Shown here piece by piece: positions 20,888 to 39,308 of a DNA stretch of 64,000 nt. Below the pieces are notes generated by a model. The model did not search any database. It worked only from the letters and a program-made list of their open reading frames with translations, and had not been told where the DNA came from. Each line of letters starts with the position of its first letter. Within the stretch, counting starts at the first letter, position 1. This DNA comes from Viridibacterium sp047600765 (lineage in GTDB: Bacteria > Pseudomonadota > Gammaproteobacteria > Burkholderiales > Rhodocyclaceae), in contig JASGKF010000002.1 in NCBI GenBank assembly GCA_047600765.1, positions 682,001 through 746,000 on the forward strand. The letters are read 5' to 3'. A program made the translations under genes and the position numbers.

Positions 20888-21241
20888 ATGGCCGACAAGA
20901 TCAAATTCGTGCTGGCACTCCTGCTTGTTGTGGCGGGTGTGGCGGCTTTCTATCTGCTGGGCGAAAATGCCTGGTTGATCGTGCGCGTCCTGTGCGTGAT
21001 CGTGGGCGTGGTGGCTGGTGCCGCCGTGGGCTACACGACGGCGCTTGGCAAGCAGTTCGCCGGTTTCGCGGGTGAGTCGATCACCGAGCTGAAGAAGGTA
21101 GTCTGGCCGACCAAGAAAGAAACCATGCAGACCACCGGGGCGGTTTTCGCCTTTGTCGTCATCATGGCGCTGGTGCTGTTCCTCATCGACAAGAGTGTCG
21201 AGACCGTCATCTACACATTGATTCTGGGGTGGAAGTCATGA
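20888..21241 (+). CDS. secE: Preprotein translocase subunit SecE
   Basis: 117 residues. SecE clamps SecY in the inner-membrane translocon. Three membrane segments are visible, with the conserved cytoplasmic hinge ESITELKKVVWPTKKETMQT before the last one. The three-helix form is that of proteobacterial SecE. Its stop overlaps the nusG start (ATGA). Confidence 0.96.
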   Translation: MADKIKFVLALLLVVAGVAAFYLLGENAWLIVRVLCVIVGVVAGAAVGYTTALGKQFAGFAGESITELKKVVWPTKKETMQTTGAVFAFVVIMALVLFLIDKSVETVIYTLILGWKS

Positions 21242-21774
21242 GCGACAAGCGCTGGTATGTCGTGCATGCCTATTCCGGTTTCGAGAAGTCGGTGTTGCGT
21301 GCGTTGACCGAGCGCGTGGCGCGTTCCGGTCTGCAGGACAGGTTTGGCCAGATCCTCGTTCCGGTCGAAGAAGTCATCGAAATGAAGGGTGGCCAGAAGA
21401 GCGTTTCCGAGCGCAAGTTCTTCCCGGGCTACGTTCTCGTCGAAATGGAAATGGACGACGAAACGTGGCACTTGGTCAAGAGCACGCCCAAGGTCACCGG
21501 TTTTGTGGGTGGCACGGGCAACAAGCCGACCCCGATTTCCGTCAAGGAAGTCGAGGCCATCATGCAGCAGATGCAGGAAGGCGTTGAAAAGCCGCGTCCC
21601 AAGGTGCTGTTCGAGGTGGGCGAGTTCGTGCGCGTCAAGGAAGGTCCTTTCACGGACTTCAATGGCAGCGTCGAGAGCGTCAACTACGAGAAGAGCCGCC
21701 TGCATGTATCGGTGACGATCTTTGGTCGTGCAACACCGGTCGAACTCGAATTTGGCCAGGTCGAAAAAGTCTGA
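21238..21774 (+). CDS. nusG: Transcription termination/antitermination factor NusG
   Basis: 178 residues. NusG binds RNA polymerase and links it to Rho or the ribosome. The N-terminal NGN domain starts KRWYVVHAYSGFEKSV; a C-terminal KOW domain contains GEFVRVKEGPFTDFNGSVE. ATG 21238 overlaps the secE stop by 4 bases, which implies coupled translation. Confidence 0.98.
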   Translation: MSDKRWYVVHAYSGFEKSVLRALTERVARSGLQDRFGQILVPVEEVIEMKGGQKSVSERKFFPGYVLVEMEMDDETWHLVKSTPKVTGFVGGTGNKPTPISVKEVEAIMQQMQEGVEKPRPKVLFEVGEFVRVKEGPFTDFNGSVESVNYEKSRLHVSVTIFGRATPVELEFGQVEKV

Positions 21775-21873
21775 TTTCAAGGCAGTGCCGGGCTGTCGCA
21801 GTCCCCACCCGGCAAGAGGAGCGCAAGTAGCTGAGGCGAAAGCGCGCTAATACTCATCAAAAGAGGAGCCGTC

Positions 21874-22305
21874 ATGGCAAAGAAAATCGTTGGCTACGTA
21901 AAGCTGCAAGTTCCCGCGGGCAAGGCTAATCCTTCGCCCCCAATCGGTCCCGCTCTTGGTCAGCGCGGCCTGAACATCATGGAATTCTGTAAGGCCTTCA
22001 ATGCCCAGACCCAAGGTCTGGAGCCGGGTCTGCCGATTCCTGTTGTGATCACCGCCTTCGCGGACAAGTCCTTCACGTTCATCATGAAGACGCCGCCGGC
22101 GACCGTGCTGATCAAGAAGGCTGCTGGCATCAAGTCCGGTTCGGCCAAGCCGCATACCGACAAGGTCGGCAAGATCACCCGCGCCCAGTGCGAAGAAATC
22201 GCCAAGGCAAAGATGAAGGATCTGACGGCTGCCAATCTGGACGCAGCTGTCCGCACCATCGCTGGCTCTGCGCGCAGCATGGGCATCACCGTGGAGGGCC
22301 TCTAA
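21874..22305 (+). CDS. rplK: 50S ribosomal protein L11
   Basis: 143 residues; L11 forms the GTPase-associated stalk base with 23S rRNA helices 43/44. The N-terminal proline-rich KANPSPPIGPALGQRGLNIM and C-terminal RNA-binding GSARSMGITVEG are present. AGAGGAG lies upstream of the ATG, and rplA follows after one base. Confidence 0.98.
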   Translation: MAKKIVGYVKLQVPAGKANPSPPIGPALGQRGLNIMEFCKAFNAQTQGLEPGLPIPVVITAFADKSFTFIMKTPPATVLIKKAAGIKSGSAKPHTDKVGKITRAQCEEIAKAKMKDLTAANLDAAVRTIAGSARSMGITVEGL

Positions 22306-22306
22306 C

Positions 22307-23005
22307 ATGGCTAAGCTCTCGAAGCGCGTTCAGGCCCTGCGTGCCAAGGTTGATCGCAACAAGCTCTACCCCACCAGCGACGCTCTGGCGCTGGTCAAAG
22401 AACTGGCGAGCGCAAAGTTCGACGAGTCCATCGACGTGGCTGTGAATCTTGGCGTAGATGCCAAGAAGTCCGACCAGGTTGTGCGTGGTTCGGTCGTGCT
22501 GCCCGCTGGTACCGGCAAGACGGTGCGTGTCGCTGTGTTCTGCCAAGGTGCCAAGGCTGAAGAAGCCAAGGCTGCTGGCGCTGACATCGTCGGTTTCGAC
22601 GATCTCGCCGAGCAGGTCAAGGCTGGCAACATCGACTTCGACCTCTGCATCGCAACGCCGGACGCCATGCGTGTCGTTGGCGCACTCGGTCAGATTCTCG
22701 GCCCGCGCGGCCTGATGCCGAACCCGAAGGTGGGCACCGTGACGATGGATGTCACCACGGCTGTCAAGAACGCCAAGGCTGGCCAGGTTCAGTACCGTAC
22801 CGACAAGGCTGGCATCGTGCATGCCACCATCGGTCGCGCCTCTTTCGGCGTCGAAGCGCTGCAACAGAACCTCGGTGCGCTGATCGAAGCTCTCGTCAAG
22901 GCCAAGCCGGCTGCAGCGAAGGGTGTGTACCTGCGCAAGATCGCTCTCACCTCGACGATGGGTGCTGGCGTTCGTGTTGAACCTGCAAGCGTTCAACAGC
23001 AGTAA
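22307..23005 (+). CDS. rplA: 50S ribosomal protein L1
   Basis: 232 residues; L1 binds the mobile L1 stalk of 23S rRNA and in many bacteria represses its own operon by binding mRNA near rplK. Conserved GPRGLMPNPKVGTV and GSVVLPAGTGKTVRVAV are present. One base separates it from rplK. Confidence 0.98.
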   Translation: MAKLSKRVQALRAKVDRNKLYPTSDALALVKELASAKFDESIDVAVNLGVDAKKSDQVVRGSVVLPAGTGKTVRVAVFCQGAKAEEAKAAGADIVGFDDLAEQVKAGNIDFDLCIATPDAMRVVGALGQILGPRGLMPNPKVGTVTMDVTTAVKNAKAGQVQYRTDKAGIVHATIGRASFGVEALQQNLGALIEALVKAKPAAAKGVYLRKIALTSTMGAGVRVEPASVQQQ

Positions 23006-23288
23006 TTGATTTATCGGGCAGCCCTGCAAAGGGTTGCCCGCAGGACTTTGGGCCTGCGGTCCCACTTTCGGGTGGTTCTGCAGGGTTATCAAAGACCGTT
23101 GGGGCAGGGGCTGGAGGTTGAAGCTTTTGCTTAATCGGTGCGCAAGCACCACCCAGCGCAGATGGCGTTCCCCCGAAAACAGGTTTCCGGCTTTTCTCCG
23201 CAAGGAGTGGAGTCCCTGAATTTGAGGTCGCCGTTGTTGGGTTCGTGTCGATATCTGTCGATGTGGCCCGTAATTTAAGGAGCTGACC
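23006..23288 (+). promoter_or_regulatory. rplJL leader region (candidate L10 leader)
   Basis: This 283-base gap between rplA and rplJ has no gene but several hairpins. The first, GGGCAGCCC-TGCAAA-GGGTTGCCC at 23016-23039, could end or attenuate rplKA transcription. The position is where L10-L7/L12 binds its own mRNA in other bacteria to control rplJL translation. I infer that role from location and length; I did not match the L10-leader fold base by base. Confidence 0.55.
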
Positions 23289-23801
23289 TTGAGTCTCAAT
23301 CTCGAAGACAAGAAGGCTGTTGTAGCCGAGGTGTCTGCACAGGTTGCGAACGCTCAGACGATCGTTGTGGCTGAGTACGCAGGTATTGAAGTGGGTGACC
23401 TCACTTCGCTGCGTGCAAAGGCCCGCGAACAGGGCGTTTACCTGCGTGTGCTGAAGAACACCCTGGCACGGCGTGCAGTGGCTGACACTGCATTTGCCGG
23501 CCTTACCGACCACCTCGTCGGCCCGCTGATCTACTCGATCAGTGCTGACGCCGTGGCACCGGCAAAGGTTCTCAACGACTTCGCAAAAACCAACGACAAG
23601 CTGGTTCTGAAGGCAGGTTCGTACGGCGGCAAGGTGCTGGACAAGGCAAGTGTGCAAGCGCTCGCTTCGGTCCCGACCAAGGAAGTGCTGCTGGCGCAAC
23701 TGCTGGGCCTCATGCAATCGCCGATCTCCGGTTTCGCGCGCGCTATCGCCGCCGTTTCCGCGCAGAAGGGCGAGCCTGCAGCGGCCCCGGCCGAAGCTTG
23801 A
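23289..23801 (+). CDS. rplJ: 50S ribosomal protein L10
   Basis: 170 residues; L10 anchors the L7/L12 dimers on the stalk. The start is TTG 23289, chosen because AAGGAG is 8 bases upstream and the protein begins MSLNLEDKKAVVAEVS, as in relatives. The C-terminal tail is Ala-rich (EPAAAPAEA). The rare TTG start behind a structured leader fits translational control. Confidence 0.96.
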   Translation: MSLNLEDKKAVVAEVSAQVANAQTIVVAEYAGIEVGDLTSLRAKAREQGVYLRVLKNTLARRAVADTAFAGLTDHLVGPLIYSISADAVAPAKVLNDFAKTNDKLVLKAGSYGGKVLDKASVQALASVPTKEVLLAQLLGLMQSPISGFARAIAAVSAQKGEPAAAPAEA

Positions 23802-23837
23802 TTCTTTCGTAACTCATTCAAATTCAGGAATATCAAA

Positions 23838-24212
23838 ATGGCATTCGATAAAGACGCTTTCCTGTCCGCTCTGGACAGCATGACCGTGCTGGAACTCAAT
23901 GACCTGGTCAAGGCTATTGAAGAAAAGTTCGGCGTTTCCGCTGCAGCTATGGCTGCTCCGGCTGCTGGTGGCGGTGCTGCCGCTGCTGCGGTTGAAGAAA
24001 AGACCGAGTTCACCGTTGTCCTGGCTGCTGCCGGTGACAAGAAGGTGGAAGTCATCAAGGTGGTGCGTGCTGCAACCGGCTTGGGCCTCAAGGAAGCCAA
24101 GGATGTGGTTGATGGCGCACCGAAGGCCGTCAAGGAAGGCATTTCCAAGGCTGATGCAGAAGCCCTCAAGAAGCAACTCGAAGAAGCTGGCGCCAAGGTC
24201 GAAGTCAAGTAA
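23838..24212 (+). CDS. rplL: 50S ribosomal protein L7/L12
   Basis: 124 residues; the acidic stalk protein recruits GTPase translation factors. An N-terminal dimer domain (LDSMTVLELNDLVKAIEEKF) is followed by an Ala/Gly hinge and the factor-binding C-terminal domain (KKVEVIKVVRAATGLGLKEA). Confidence 0.98.
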   Translation: MAFDKDAFLSALDSMTVLELNDLVKAIEEKFGVSAAAMAAPAAGGGAAAAAVEEKTEFTVVLAAAGDKKVEVIKVVRAATGLGLKEAKDVVDGAPKAVKEGISKADAEALKKQLEEAGAKVEVK

Positions 24213-24230
24213 TACGGCCTTGATTCATGC

Positions 24231-24262
24231 GGGGTTGGCGGCTACGGCTGCCAACCCTTTTG
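24231..24262 (+). terminator. Attenuator hairpin between rplL and rpoB
   Basis: GGGTTGGC/GCCAACCC with TTTT behind it lies 19 bases after rplL. Partial termination between rplL and rpoB lowers polymerase output relative to ribosomal proteins in E. coli, and this hairpin sits in the same place. The remaining 114 bases to rpoB show no gene. Confidence 0.65.
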
Positions 24263-24376
24263 TGCTTTGTTGAAACAGTTTTGATTCGTCAGGACCGCGA
24301 GGCCAGACAACAGGCTTGTCACCCGGACAGCCCTGCTATTTGTCCTCTCCCGTCGGGCAATTGATACGGAGCATCT

Positions 24377-28511
<4,135 letters not shown>

Positions 28512-28538
28512 TCCGTGACTGGAATGGAGTACTGATAC

Positions 28539-32759
<4,221 letters not shown>

Positions 32760-32806
32760 AGTTCGACGTTGATGCGGGAGGCTTTTATACTCCCGCGTCT
32801 TTGAGT

Positions 32807-32838
32807 GAGCCGGCACTCGCGTGCCGGCTCAAGTTTTT
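32807..32838 (+). terminator. Rho-independent terminator after rpoC
   Basis: GAGCCGGCAC-TCGC-GTGCCGGCTC is followed by AAGTTTTTG. A smaller hairpin, GCGGGAG/CTCCCGC at 32774-32796, precedes it. Confidence 0.85.
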
Positions 32839-32909
32839 GTAGTAACTGTTTGATTGCGGCCCGGGGTGGGGTGGTTCCCGTCCAGAAGTGGTGCGATCCA
32901 AGGAAAGTC

Positions 32910-33287
32910 ATGCCAACCATTAACCAGCTTGTACGTCAGGGACGTCAGGCCATCGTCAGCAAGAGCAAGGTGCCGGCGCTGGAAGCTTGTCCCCAGAAGC
33001 GCGGCGTTTGTACCCGCGTCTACACCACGACTCCGAAGAAGCCGAACTCGGCGCTTCGTAAGGTCGCAAAGGTGCGTCTGACCAACGGTTTCGAGGTCAT
33101 CTCCTACATCGGCGGCGAAGGCCACAACCTGCAGGAACACTCGGTTGTGCTGATCCGCGGTGGTCGTGTGAAGGACTTGCCGGGTGTGCGTTACCACATC
33201 GTGCGCGGTTCGCTTGACCTGCAAGGCGTCAAGGACCGTAAGCAATCCCGTTCCAAGTACGGCGCGAAGCGCCCGAAGAAGTCCTAA
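32910..33287 (+). CDS. rpsL: 30S ribosomal protein S12
   Basis: 125 residues; S12 guards decoding accuracy at the A site. TPKKPNSALRK has the Lys whose change gives streptomycin resistance, so the sequence is of the sensitive type. Start at MPTINQLVRQGR with AAGGAAAG upstream. Confidence 0.98.
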   Translation: MPTINQLVRQGRQAIVSKSKVPALEACPQKRGVCTRVYTTTPKKPNSALRKVAKVRLTNGFEVISYIGGEGHNLQEHSVVLIRGGRVKDLPGVRYHIVRGSLDLQGVKDRKQSRSKYGAKRPKKS

Positions 33288-33309
33288 TCATTGACGAAAG
33301 GAGACTGAC

Positions 33310-33780
33310 ATGCCCCGTCGTCGCGAAGTACCGAAACGTGAAATCCTGCCTGATCCGAAATTCGGTAGCCAGGATATTTCCAAGTTCATCAACGTCCTCA
33401 TGATCGGCGGCAAGAAGGCCGTTGCCGAGCGCATCATTTATGGCGCGCTCGATACGATCGCCAGCAAGTCCGGCAAGGATCCGATCGAAGTCTTTCAGAC
33501 CGCTCTCGGCAACGTGAAGCCGGTGGTCGAAGTGAAGAGCCGTCGTGTGGGTGGTGCAAACTACCAGGTGCCGGTTGAAGTGCGCCCCAGCCGCCGTATG
33601 GCGCTGTCGATGCGCTGGATTCGTGAAGCTGCCCGCAAGCGTTCCGAAAAATCGATGGCCCAGCGTCTGGCTGGCGAGCTGATCGAAGCTTCGGAAGGTC
33701 GTGGCGCGGCCATGAAGAAGCGTGACGAAGTGCACCGCATGGCCGACGCCAACAAGGCGTTTGCTCACTTCAGGTTCTGA
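33310..33780 (+). CDS. rpsG: 30S ribosomal protein S7
   Basis: 156 residues; S7 nucleates assembly of the 30S head. MPRRREVPKREILPDPKFGS and the C-terminal KRDEVHRMADANKAFAHF are typical. AAAGGAGACTGAC precedes the ATG; str-operon order rpsL-rpsG-fusA-tuf. Confidence 0.98.
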   Translation: MPRRREVPKREILPDPKFGSQDISKFINVLMIGGKKAVAERIIYGALDTIASKSGKDPIEVFQTALGNVKPVVEVKSRRVGGANYQVPVEVRPSRRMALSMRWIREAARKRSEKSMAQRLAGELIEASEGRGAAMKKRDEVHRMADANKAFAHFRF

Positions 33781-33897
33781 TCGCGAAAGTGACCAAAACC
33801 GCTCGGGCCCTGCAAAGGGCTCGAATGCTTTTTGCGGATACAAGCTTGTCATCCGCTTGAAATACAGAACTCAACCTACCTACGAAGGGCGAACATC

Positions 33898-35994
33898 GTG
33901 GCACGCAAGACCCCCATCGAGCGATATCGCAACATCGGCATCTCGGCGCACATCGACGCCGGCAAGACGACGACGACCGAGCGCATCCTGTTCTACACCG
34001 GTGTGAACCACAAGATCGGTGAAGTGCACGATGGCGCTGCGACCATGGACTGGATGGAGCAGGAGCAGGAGCGTGGCATCACGATTACCTCTGCTGCGAC
34101 CACCTGTTTCTGGAAGGGCATGGCCGGTAACTTCCAGGATCACCGCATCAACATCATCGACACCCCTGGGCACGTTGACTTCACGATCGAAGTCGAGCGT
34201 TCCATGCGCGTGCTCGACGGCGCCTGCATGGTCTACTGTGCCGTGGGTGGCGTGCAGCCGCAGTCGGAAACCGTGTGGCGTCAGGCCAACAAGTACGGTG
34301 TGCCGCGTCTGGCCTTCGTGAACAAGATGGACCGTCAGGGTGCAGACTTCTTCAAAGTCTACAACCAGATGCGTACCCGTCTGTCCGCCAATCCGGTGCC
34401 CATTCAAGTGCCTATCGGCGCGGAAGACACCTTCAGTGGCGTGATCGACCTCGTCAAGATGAAGGCCATCCTGTGGGATGAGGCTTCGCAAGGCACCAAG
34501 TTCACCTACGAAGACATCCCGGCCAATCTGGTCGATACGGCCAACGAATGGCGCGAAAAGATGCTCGAAGCGGCGGCTGAGTCGTCGGAAGAGCTGATGA
34601 ACAAGTACCTTGAAGAAGGCGACCTGTCGGAAGCTGACCTCAAGGCCGCGCTGCGTGACCGTACCATCAAGGGCGAAATCGTCCCGATGATGTGTGGCAC
34701 CGCGTTCAAGAACAAGGGCGTGCAGGCCATGCTGGATGCCGTCATCGAATACATGCCTTCGCCGGTGGATATTCCCCCGGTTGACGGCACCGACGAAGAT
34801 GACAAGCCTGTCACCCGTAGTGCTGATGACAGCGAAAAGTTCTCGGCCCTCGCGTTCAAGCTCATGACGGACAAGTACGTCGGTCAGCTCACCTTCATCC
34901 GCGTCTATTCGGGCGTGCTGAAGTCGGGCGACTCGGTCTACAACCCGATCAAGGGCAAGAAGGAACGTATCGGTCGTCTGGTGCAGATGCACGCCAACAA
35001 CCGTGAAGAAATCGACGAAGTGCGCGCCGGCGACATCGCTGCGTGTATTGGCCTGTCGTCCGTGACGACCGGTGAAACCCTGTGTGATCCGGATGCGGAA
35101 GTGACTCTGGAGCGCATGGAGTTCCCCGAGCCCGTGATTCACGTGGCTGTCGAGCCGAAGACCAAGGGCGACCAGGAAAAGATGGGTATTGCACTGGGCC
35201 GCCTGGCACAGGAAGACCCGTCGTTCCGTGTGCGTACCGACGAAGAGTCCGGCCAGACCATCATCTCCGGTATGGGCGAGCTGCACCTTGAAATTCTGGT
35301 TGACCGCATGAAGCGCGAGTTCGGCGTTGAAGCCAACGTCGGCGCTCCGCAAGTGGCTTACCGCGAAACCATCCGCAAGGTTGTCAACGATGCCGAAGGC
35401 AAGTTCGTCAAGCAGTCCGGTGGTCGCGGTCAATACGGCCACGTCGTGCTCAAGATCGAACCGAACGAACCGGGCAAGGGCTACGAATTCGTCGACGCCA
35501 TCAAGGGCGGTGTTGTGCCGCGCGAATTCATCCCCGCGGTCGACAAGGGTCTGCAGGAAAGCATCCCGAATGGCGTGCTCGCCGGCTTCCCGGTGGTGGA
35601 TGTGAAGTGCACGTTGCACTTCGGTTCCTACCACGACGTGGACTCGAACGAAAACGCGTTCAAGATGGCCGCTTCGATGGCCTTCAAGGAAGGCTGCCGC
35701 CGTGCTGGCCCCGTGCTGCTCGAGCCGATGATGTCGGTTGAAGTCGAGACGCCGGAAGAGTTCATGGGCAACATCATGGGTGACCTGTCAGGCCGCCGTG
35801 GCATCGTGCTGGGCATGGACGACATTCCTGGCGGCATCAAGGCCATCAAGGCCGAAGTGCCGCTGGCAGAAATGTTCGGCTACTCGACCACGATGCGTTC
35901 GCTGTCGCAGGGCCGTGCTACGTACTCCATGGAGTTCAAGCACTACAGCGAAGCGCCGAAGAATGTCGCTGACGCCATCATCAACAAAAAGTAA
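33898..35994 (+). CDS. fusA: Elongation factor G
   Basis: 698 residues; EF-G drives translocation and ribosome recycling with GTP. G1 ISAHIDAGKTTTTERIL, switch II DTPGHVDFTIEV and G4 NKMDR are present. The start is GTG 33898 (MARKTPIERYRNIG), with GAAGGG upstream; the frame is open to an ATG at 33832, but that would add 22 atypical residues. The frame is intact, with normal GTC TAC codons in several places, unlike the adjacent tuf. Confidence 0.97.
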   Translation: MARKTPIERYRNIGISAHIDAGKTTTTERILFYTGVNHKIGEVHDGAATMDWMEQEQERGITITSAATTCFWKGMAGNFQDHRINIIDTPGHVDFTIEVERSMRVLDGACMVYCAVGGVQPQSETVWRQANKYGVPRLAFVNKMDRQGADFFKVYNQMRTRLSANPVPIQVPIGAEDTFSGVIDLVKMKAILWDEASQGTKFTYEDIPANLVDTANEWREKMLEAAAESSEELMNKYLEEGDLSEADLKAALRDRTIKGEIVPMMCGTAFKNKGVQAMLDAVIEYMPSPVDIPPVDGTDEDDKPVTRSADDSEKFSALAFKLMTDKYVGQLTFIRVYSGVLKSGDSVYNPIKGKKERIGRLVQMHANNREEIDEVRAGDIAACIGLSSVTTGETLCDPDAEVTLERMEFPEPVIHVAVEPKTKGDQEKMGIALGRLAQEDPSFRVRTDEESGQTIISGMGELHLEILVDRMKREFGVEANVGAPQVAYRETIRKVVNDAEGKFVKQSGGRGQYGHVVLKIEPNEPGKGYEFVDAIKGGVVPREFIPAVDKGLQESIPNGVLAGFPVVDVKCTLHFGSYHDVDSNENAFKMAASMAFKEGCRRAGPVLLEPMMSVEVETPEEFMGNIMGDLSGRRGIVLGMDDIPGGIKAIKAEVPLAEMFGYSTTMRSLSQGRATYSMEFKHYSEAPKNVADAIINKK

Positions 35995-36024
35995 TCAGAC
36001 TTTTAAACATTGAGGACCTAGAAA

Positions 36025-37216
<1,192 letters not shown>

Positions 37217-37217
37217 T

Positions 37218-37245
37218 TTGCATCAGGGCGGCGGGCATGTAGAAT
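37218..37245 (+). promoter_or_regulatory. Predicted rpsJ (S10 operon) promoter inside a palindrome
   Basis: TTGCAT (37218-37223), a 16-base spacer and TAGAAT (37240-37245). The -10 box overlaps the loop and right arm of the perfect 11-bp inverted repeat GCGGCGGGCAT/ATGCCCGCCGC (37228-37254). The hairpin could also act as a weak terminator for tuf. Confidence 0.6.
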
Positions 37246-37293
37246 GCCCGCCGCTTTCCCGTTCTTTCGCTCTTTTGCTCTTTAGGAAAAATC

Positions 37294-37605
37294 ATGGCAA
37301 ACCAGAAGATCCGTATTCGCCTCAAGGCTTTCGACTATCGCCTGATCGACCAGTCGGCCCTCGAGATCGTTGATACCGCCAAGCGTACTGGCGCTGTTGT
37401 GCGCGGCCCCGTGCCCCTGCCGACCCGTATCGAGCGTTTCAACATCCTGCGTTCGCCGCACGTCAATAAGACTTCGCGCGACCAGTTCGAAATTCGTACC
37501 CACCAGCGTCTGATGGACATCATCGACCCGACCGACAAGACGGTCGACGCCCTGATGAAACTCGATCTGCCCGCTGGCGTGGATGTCGAAATCAAGCTGC
37601 AATAA
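37294..37605 (+). CDS. rpsJ: 30S ribosomal protein S10
   Basis: 103 residues; S10 sits in the 30S head and as NusE in antitermination complexes. KIRIRLKAFDYRLIDQSA and the RSPHVNKTSRDQFEIRTHQR block are diagnostic. First gene of the S10 operon. Confidence 0.98.
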   Translation: MANQKIRIRLKAFDYRLIDQSALEIVDTAKRTGAVVRGPVPLPTRIERFNILRSPHVNKTSRDQFEIRTHQRLMDIIDPTDKTVDALMKLDLPAGVDVEIKLQ

Positions 37606-37612
37606 ATAGCGC

Positions 37613-37642
37613 TTGCATTCCAGGTTAAAAGCCGGCTAGAAT
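37613..37642 (+). promoter_or_regulatory. Predicted promoter between rpsJ and rplC, inside a palindrome
   Basis: TTGCAT (37613-37618), an 18-base spacer and TAGAAT (37637-37642). The -10 box is the loop of AGCCGGC-TAGAATC-GCCGGCT (37630-37650), the same design as before rplN. The 130-base gap 37606-37735 holds no gene. Confidence 0.6.
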
Positions 37643-37735
37643 CGCCGGCTTCGCGCATTCTTCTTTTTGGGTGCGTGCTCTGGTGTTGTTTTAATGGCGA
37701 TCCGGTCAATCGAAACCGGGTCATAGGAGAAAAAA

Positions 37736-38374
37736 ATGAGTCTAGGCCTTGTCGGTCGCAAGGTCGGCATGACTCGCATTTTTGCCGAGGACGGTGCGTC
37801 CGTTCCGGTGACTGTGCTTGACGTGTCGAACAACCGTGTGACCCAGATCAAGACGCCTGAAACGGATGGTTATTCCGCCGTTCAGGTTGCCTTCGGTGCG
37901 CGTCGTGCGTCCCGAGTGAACAAGGCGCTCGCCGGTCACCTTGCCAAAGCAGGTGTTGAAGCCGGTAGCGTCATGCGCGAATTCCCCGTTGCGGCTGAGC
38001 AGGTTGCCAGCTACAAGGCGGGTGATGTCATCAGCGTCGAAATCTTTGCTGTCGGTCAGAAGGTGGATGTCACCGGTACGTCGATCGGTAAGGGTTATGC
38101 CGGTGTTATCAAGCGCCACAACTTCTCGTCGAACCGTGCCTCGCACGGTAACTCGCGTAGCCACAACGTTCCGGGCTCCATTGGTATGGCGCAGGATCCG
38201 GGTCGCGTTTTCCCTGGCAAGCGCATGACGGGTCACCTCGGCGCGGTAAAGGCGACGGTGCAGAATCTGGAAGTGGTGCGCGTGGATACTGAGCGCGGCC
38301 TGCTTCTCGTCAAGGGCGCTGTGCCCGGTCATGACGGCGGCGACGTGGTTGTGCGCCCGGCCGTAAAGAGCTGA
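37736..38374 (+). CDS. rplC: 50S ribosomal protein L3
   Basis: 212 residues; L3 is an early-assembly protein near the peptidyl transferase centre. SLGLVGRKVGMTRIFAEDG and GSIGMAQDPGRVFPGKRMTG, with the glutamine that is methylated in E. coli, are present. TAGGAG lies upstream. Confidence 0.98.
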   Translation: MSLGLVGRKVGMTRIFAEDGASVPVTVLDVSNNRVTQIKTPETDGYSAVQVAFGARRASRVNKALAGHLAKAGVEAGSVMREFPVAAEQVASYKAGDVISVEIFAVGQKVDVTGTSIGKGYAGVIKRHNFSSNRASHGNSRSHNVPGSIGMAQDPGRVFPGKRMTGHLGAVKATVQNLEVVRVDTERGLLLVKGAVPGHDGGDVVVRPAVKS

Positions 38375-38385
38375 TCGGAGACGCC

Positions 38386-39006
38386 ATGGAACTGAAACTG
38401 ATCAATGATCAAGGCGCTGCCGCTTCGACGCTGCAAGCATCGGATGCGCTGTTTGGTCGTGAATACAATGAAGCGCTGATTCACCAGCTCGTCGTGGCTT
38501 ATCAGGCCAACGCGCGCTCGGGCAATCGTGCGCAGAAGGATCGTGGCGAGGTTTCGCACACGACCAAGAAGCCTTTCCGTCAGAAGGGTACGGGTAATGC
38601 GCGTGCTGGTATGAGCTCCTCGCCGCTATGGCGTGGCGGCGGCCGCATCTTCCCGAATCGTCCGGATGAAAACTTCAGCCAGAAGGTTAACCGCAAGATG
38701 TATCGCGCCGGTATGGCGTCGATCCTCTCGCAGCTGGTGCGTGAAGATCGTCTCGCGGTTGTCGAGAGCGTCTCGCTTGAGTCGCCGAAGACCAAACTGT
38801 TTGCCCAGAAGCTCAAGGGCTACGGTGTTGAGTCGGTGCTCGTGATCACTGACGAAGTTGACGAGAATCTGTATCTCTCGTCGCGCAACCTGCCCAACGT
38901 GCTGGTGCTCGCCGCTCACGAAGCTGATCCGGTCTCCTTGGTTCGCTTCCCGCGCGTGCTGATCACCCGTGCTGCGGTTGCAAAGATGGAAGAGGTGTGG
39001 CAATGA
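38386..39006 (+). CDS. rplD: 50S ribosomal protein L4
   Basis: 206 residues; L4 lines the exit tunnel and in E. coli autoregulates the S10 operon. The tunnel loop RQKGTGNARAGMSSSPLWRG is present. Its stop overlaps the rplW start. Confidence 0.98.
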   Translation: MELKLINDQGAAASTLQASDALFGREYNEALIHQLVVAYQANARSGNRAQKDRGEVSHTTKKPFRQKGTGNARAGMSSSPLWRGGGRIFPNRPDENFSQKVNRKMYRAGMASILSQLVREDRLAVVESVSLESPKTKLFAQKLKGYGVESVLVITDEVDENLYLSSRNLPNVLVLAAHEADPVSLVRFPRVLITRAAVAKMEEVWQ

Positions 39007-39308
39007 GCTTCAGCCAAGAGCGACTGATGCAGGTGCTGCTCGCACCGCAGATCTCGGAAAAGGCTACGACCGTGGCCGACAAGAATGAGCAAGTGGTCTT
39101 TCGCGTCGCGTCCGATGCGACCAAGCCGGAAATCAAGGCTGCCGTTGAGCTGCTGTTCAAGGTGCAGGTCGAGTCCGTGCAGACCCTGAACGTCAAGGGT
39201 AAGGTCAAGCGTTTCGGCAAGAGCATCGGCCAACGCAAGGGCTGGAAGAAGGCTTTCGTGTGCCTGAAGCCTGGCCAGGAACTGAATTTTGAAGGGGGGG
39301 CAGCATAA
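39003..39308 (+). CDS. rplW: 50S ribosomal protein L23
   Basis: 101 residues; L23 is the docking site for trigger factor and SRP at the tunnel exit. ISEKATTVADKNEQVVFRV and GQRKGWKKAFV are typical. ATG 39003 overlaps the rplD stop (ATGA). Confidence 0.97.
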   Translation: MSFSQERLMQVLLAPQISEKATTVADKNEQVVFRVASDATKPEIKAAVELLFKVQVESVQTLNVKGKVKRFGKSIGQRKGWKKAFVCLKPGQELNFEGGAA

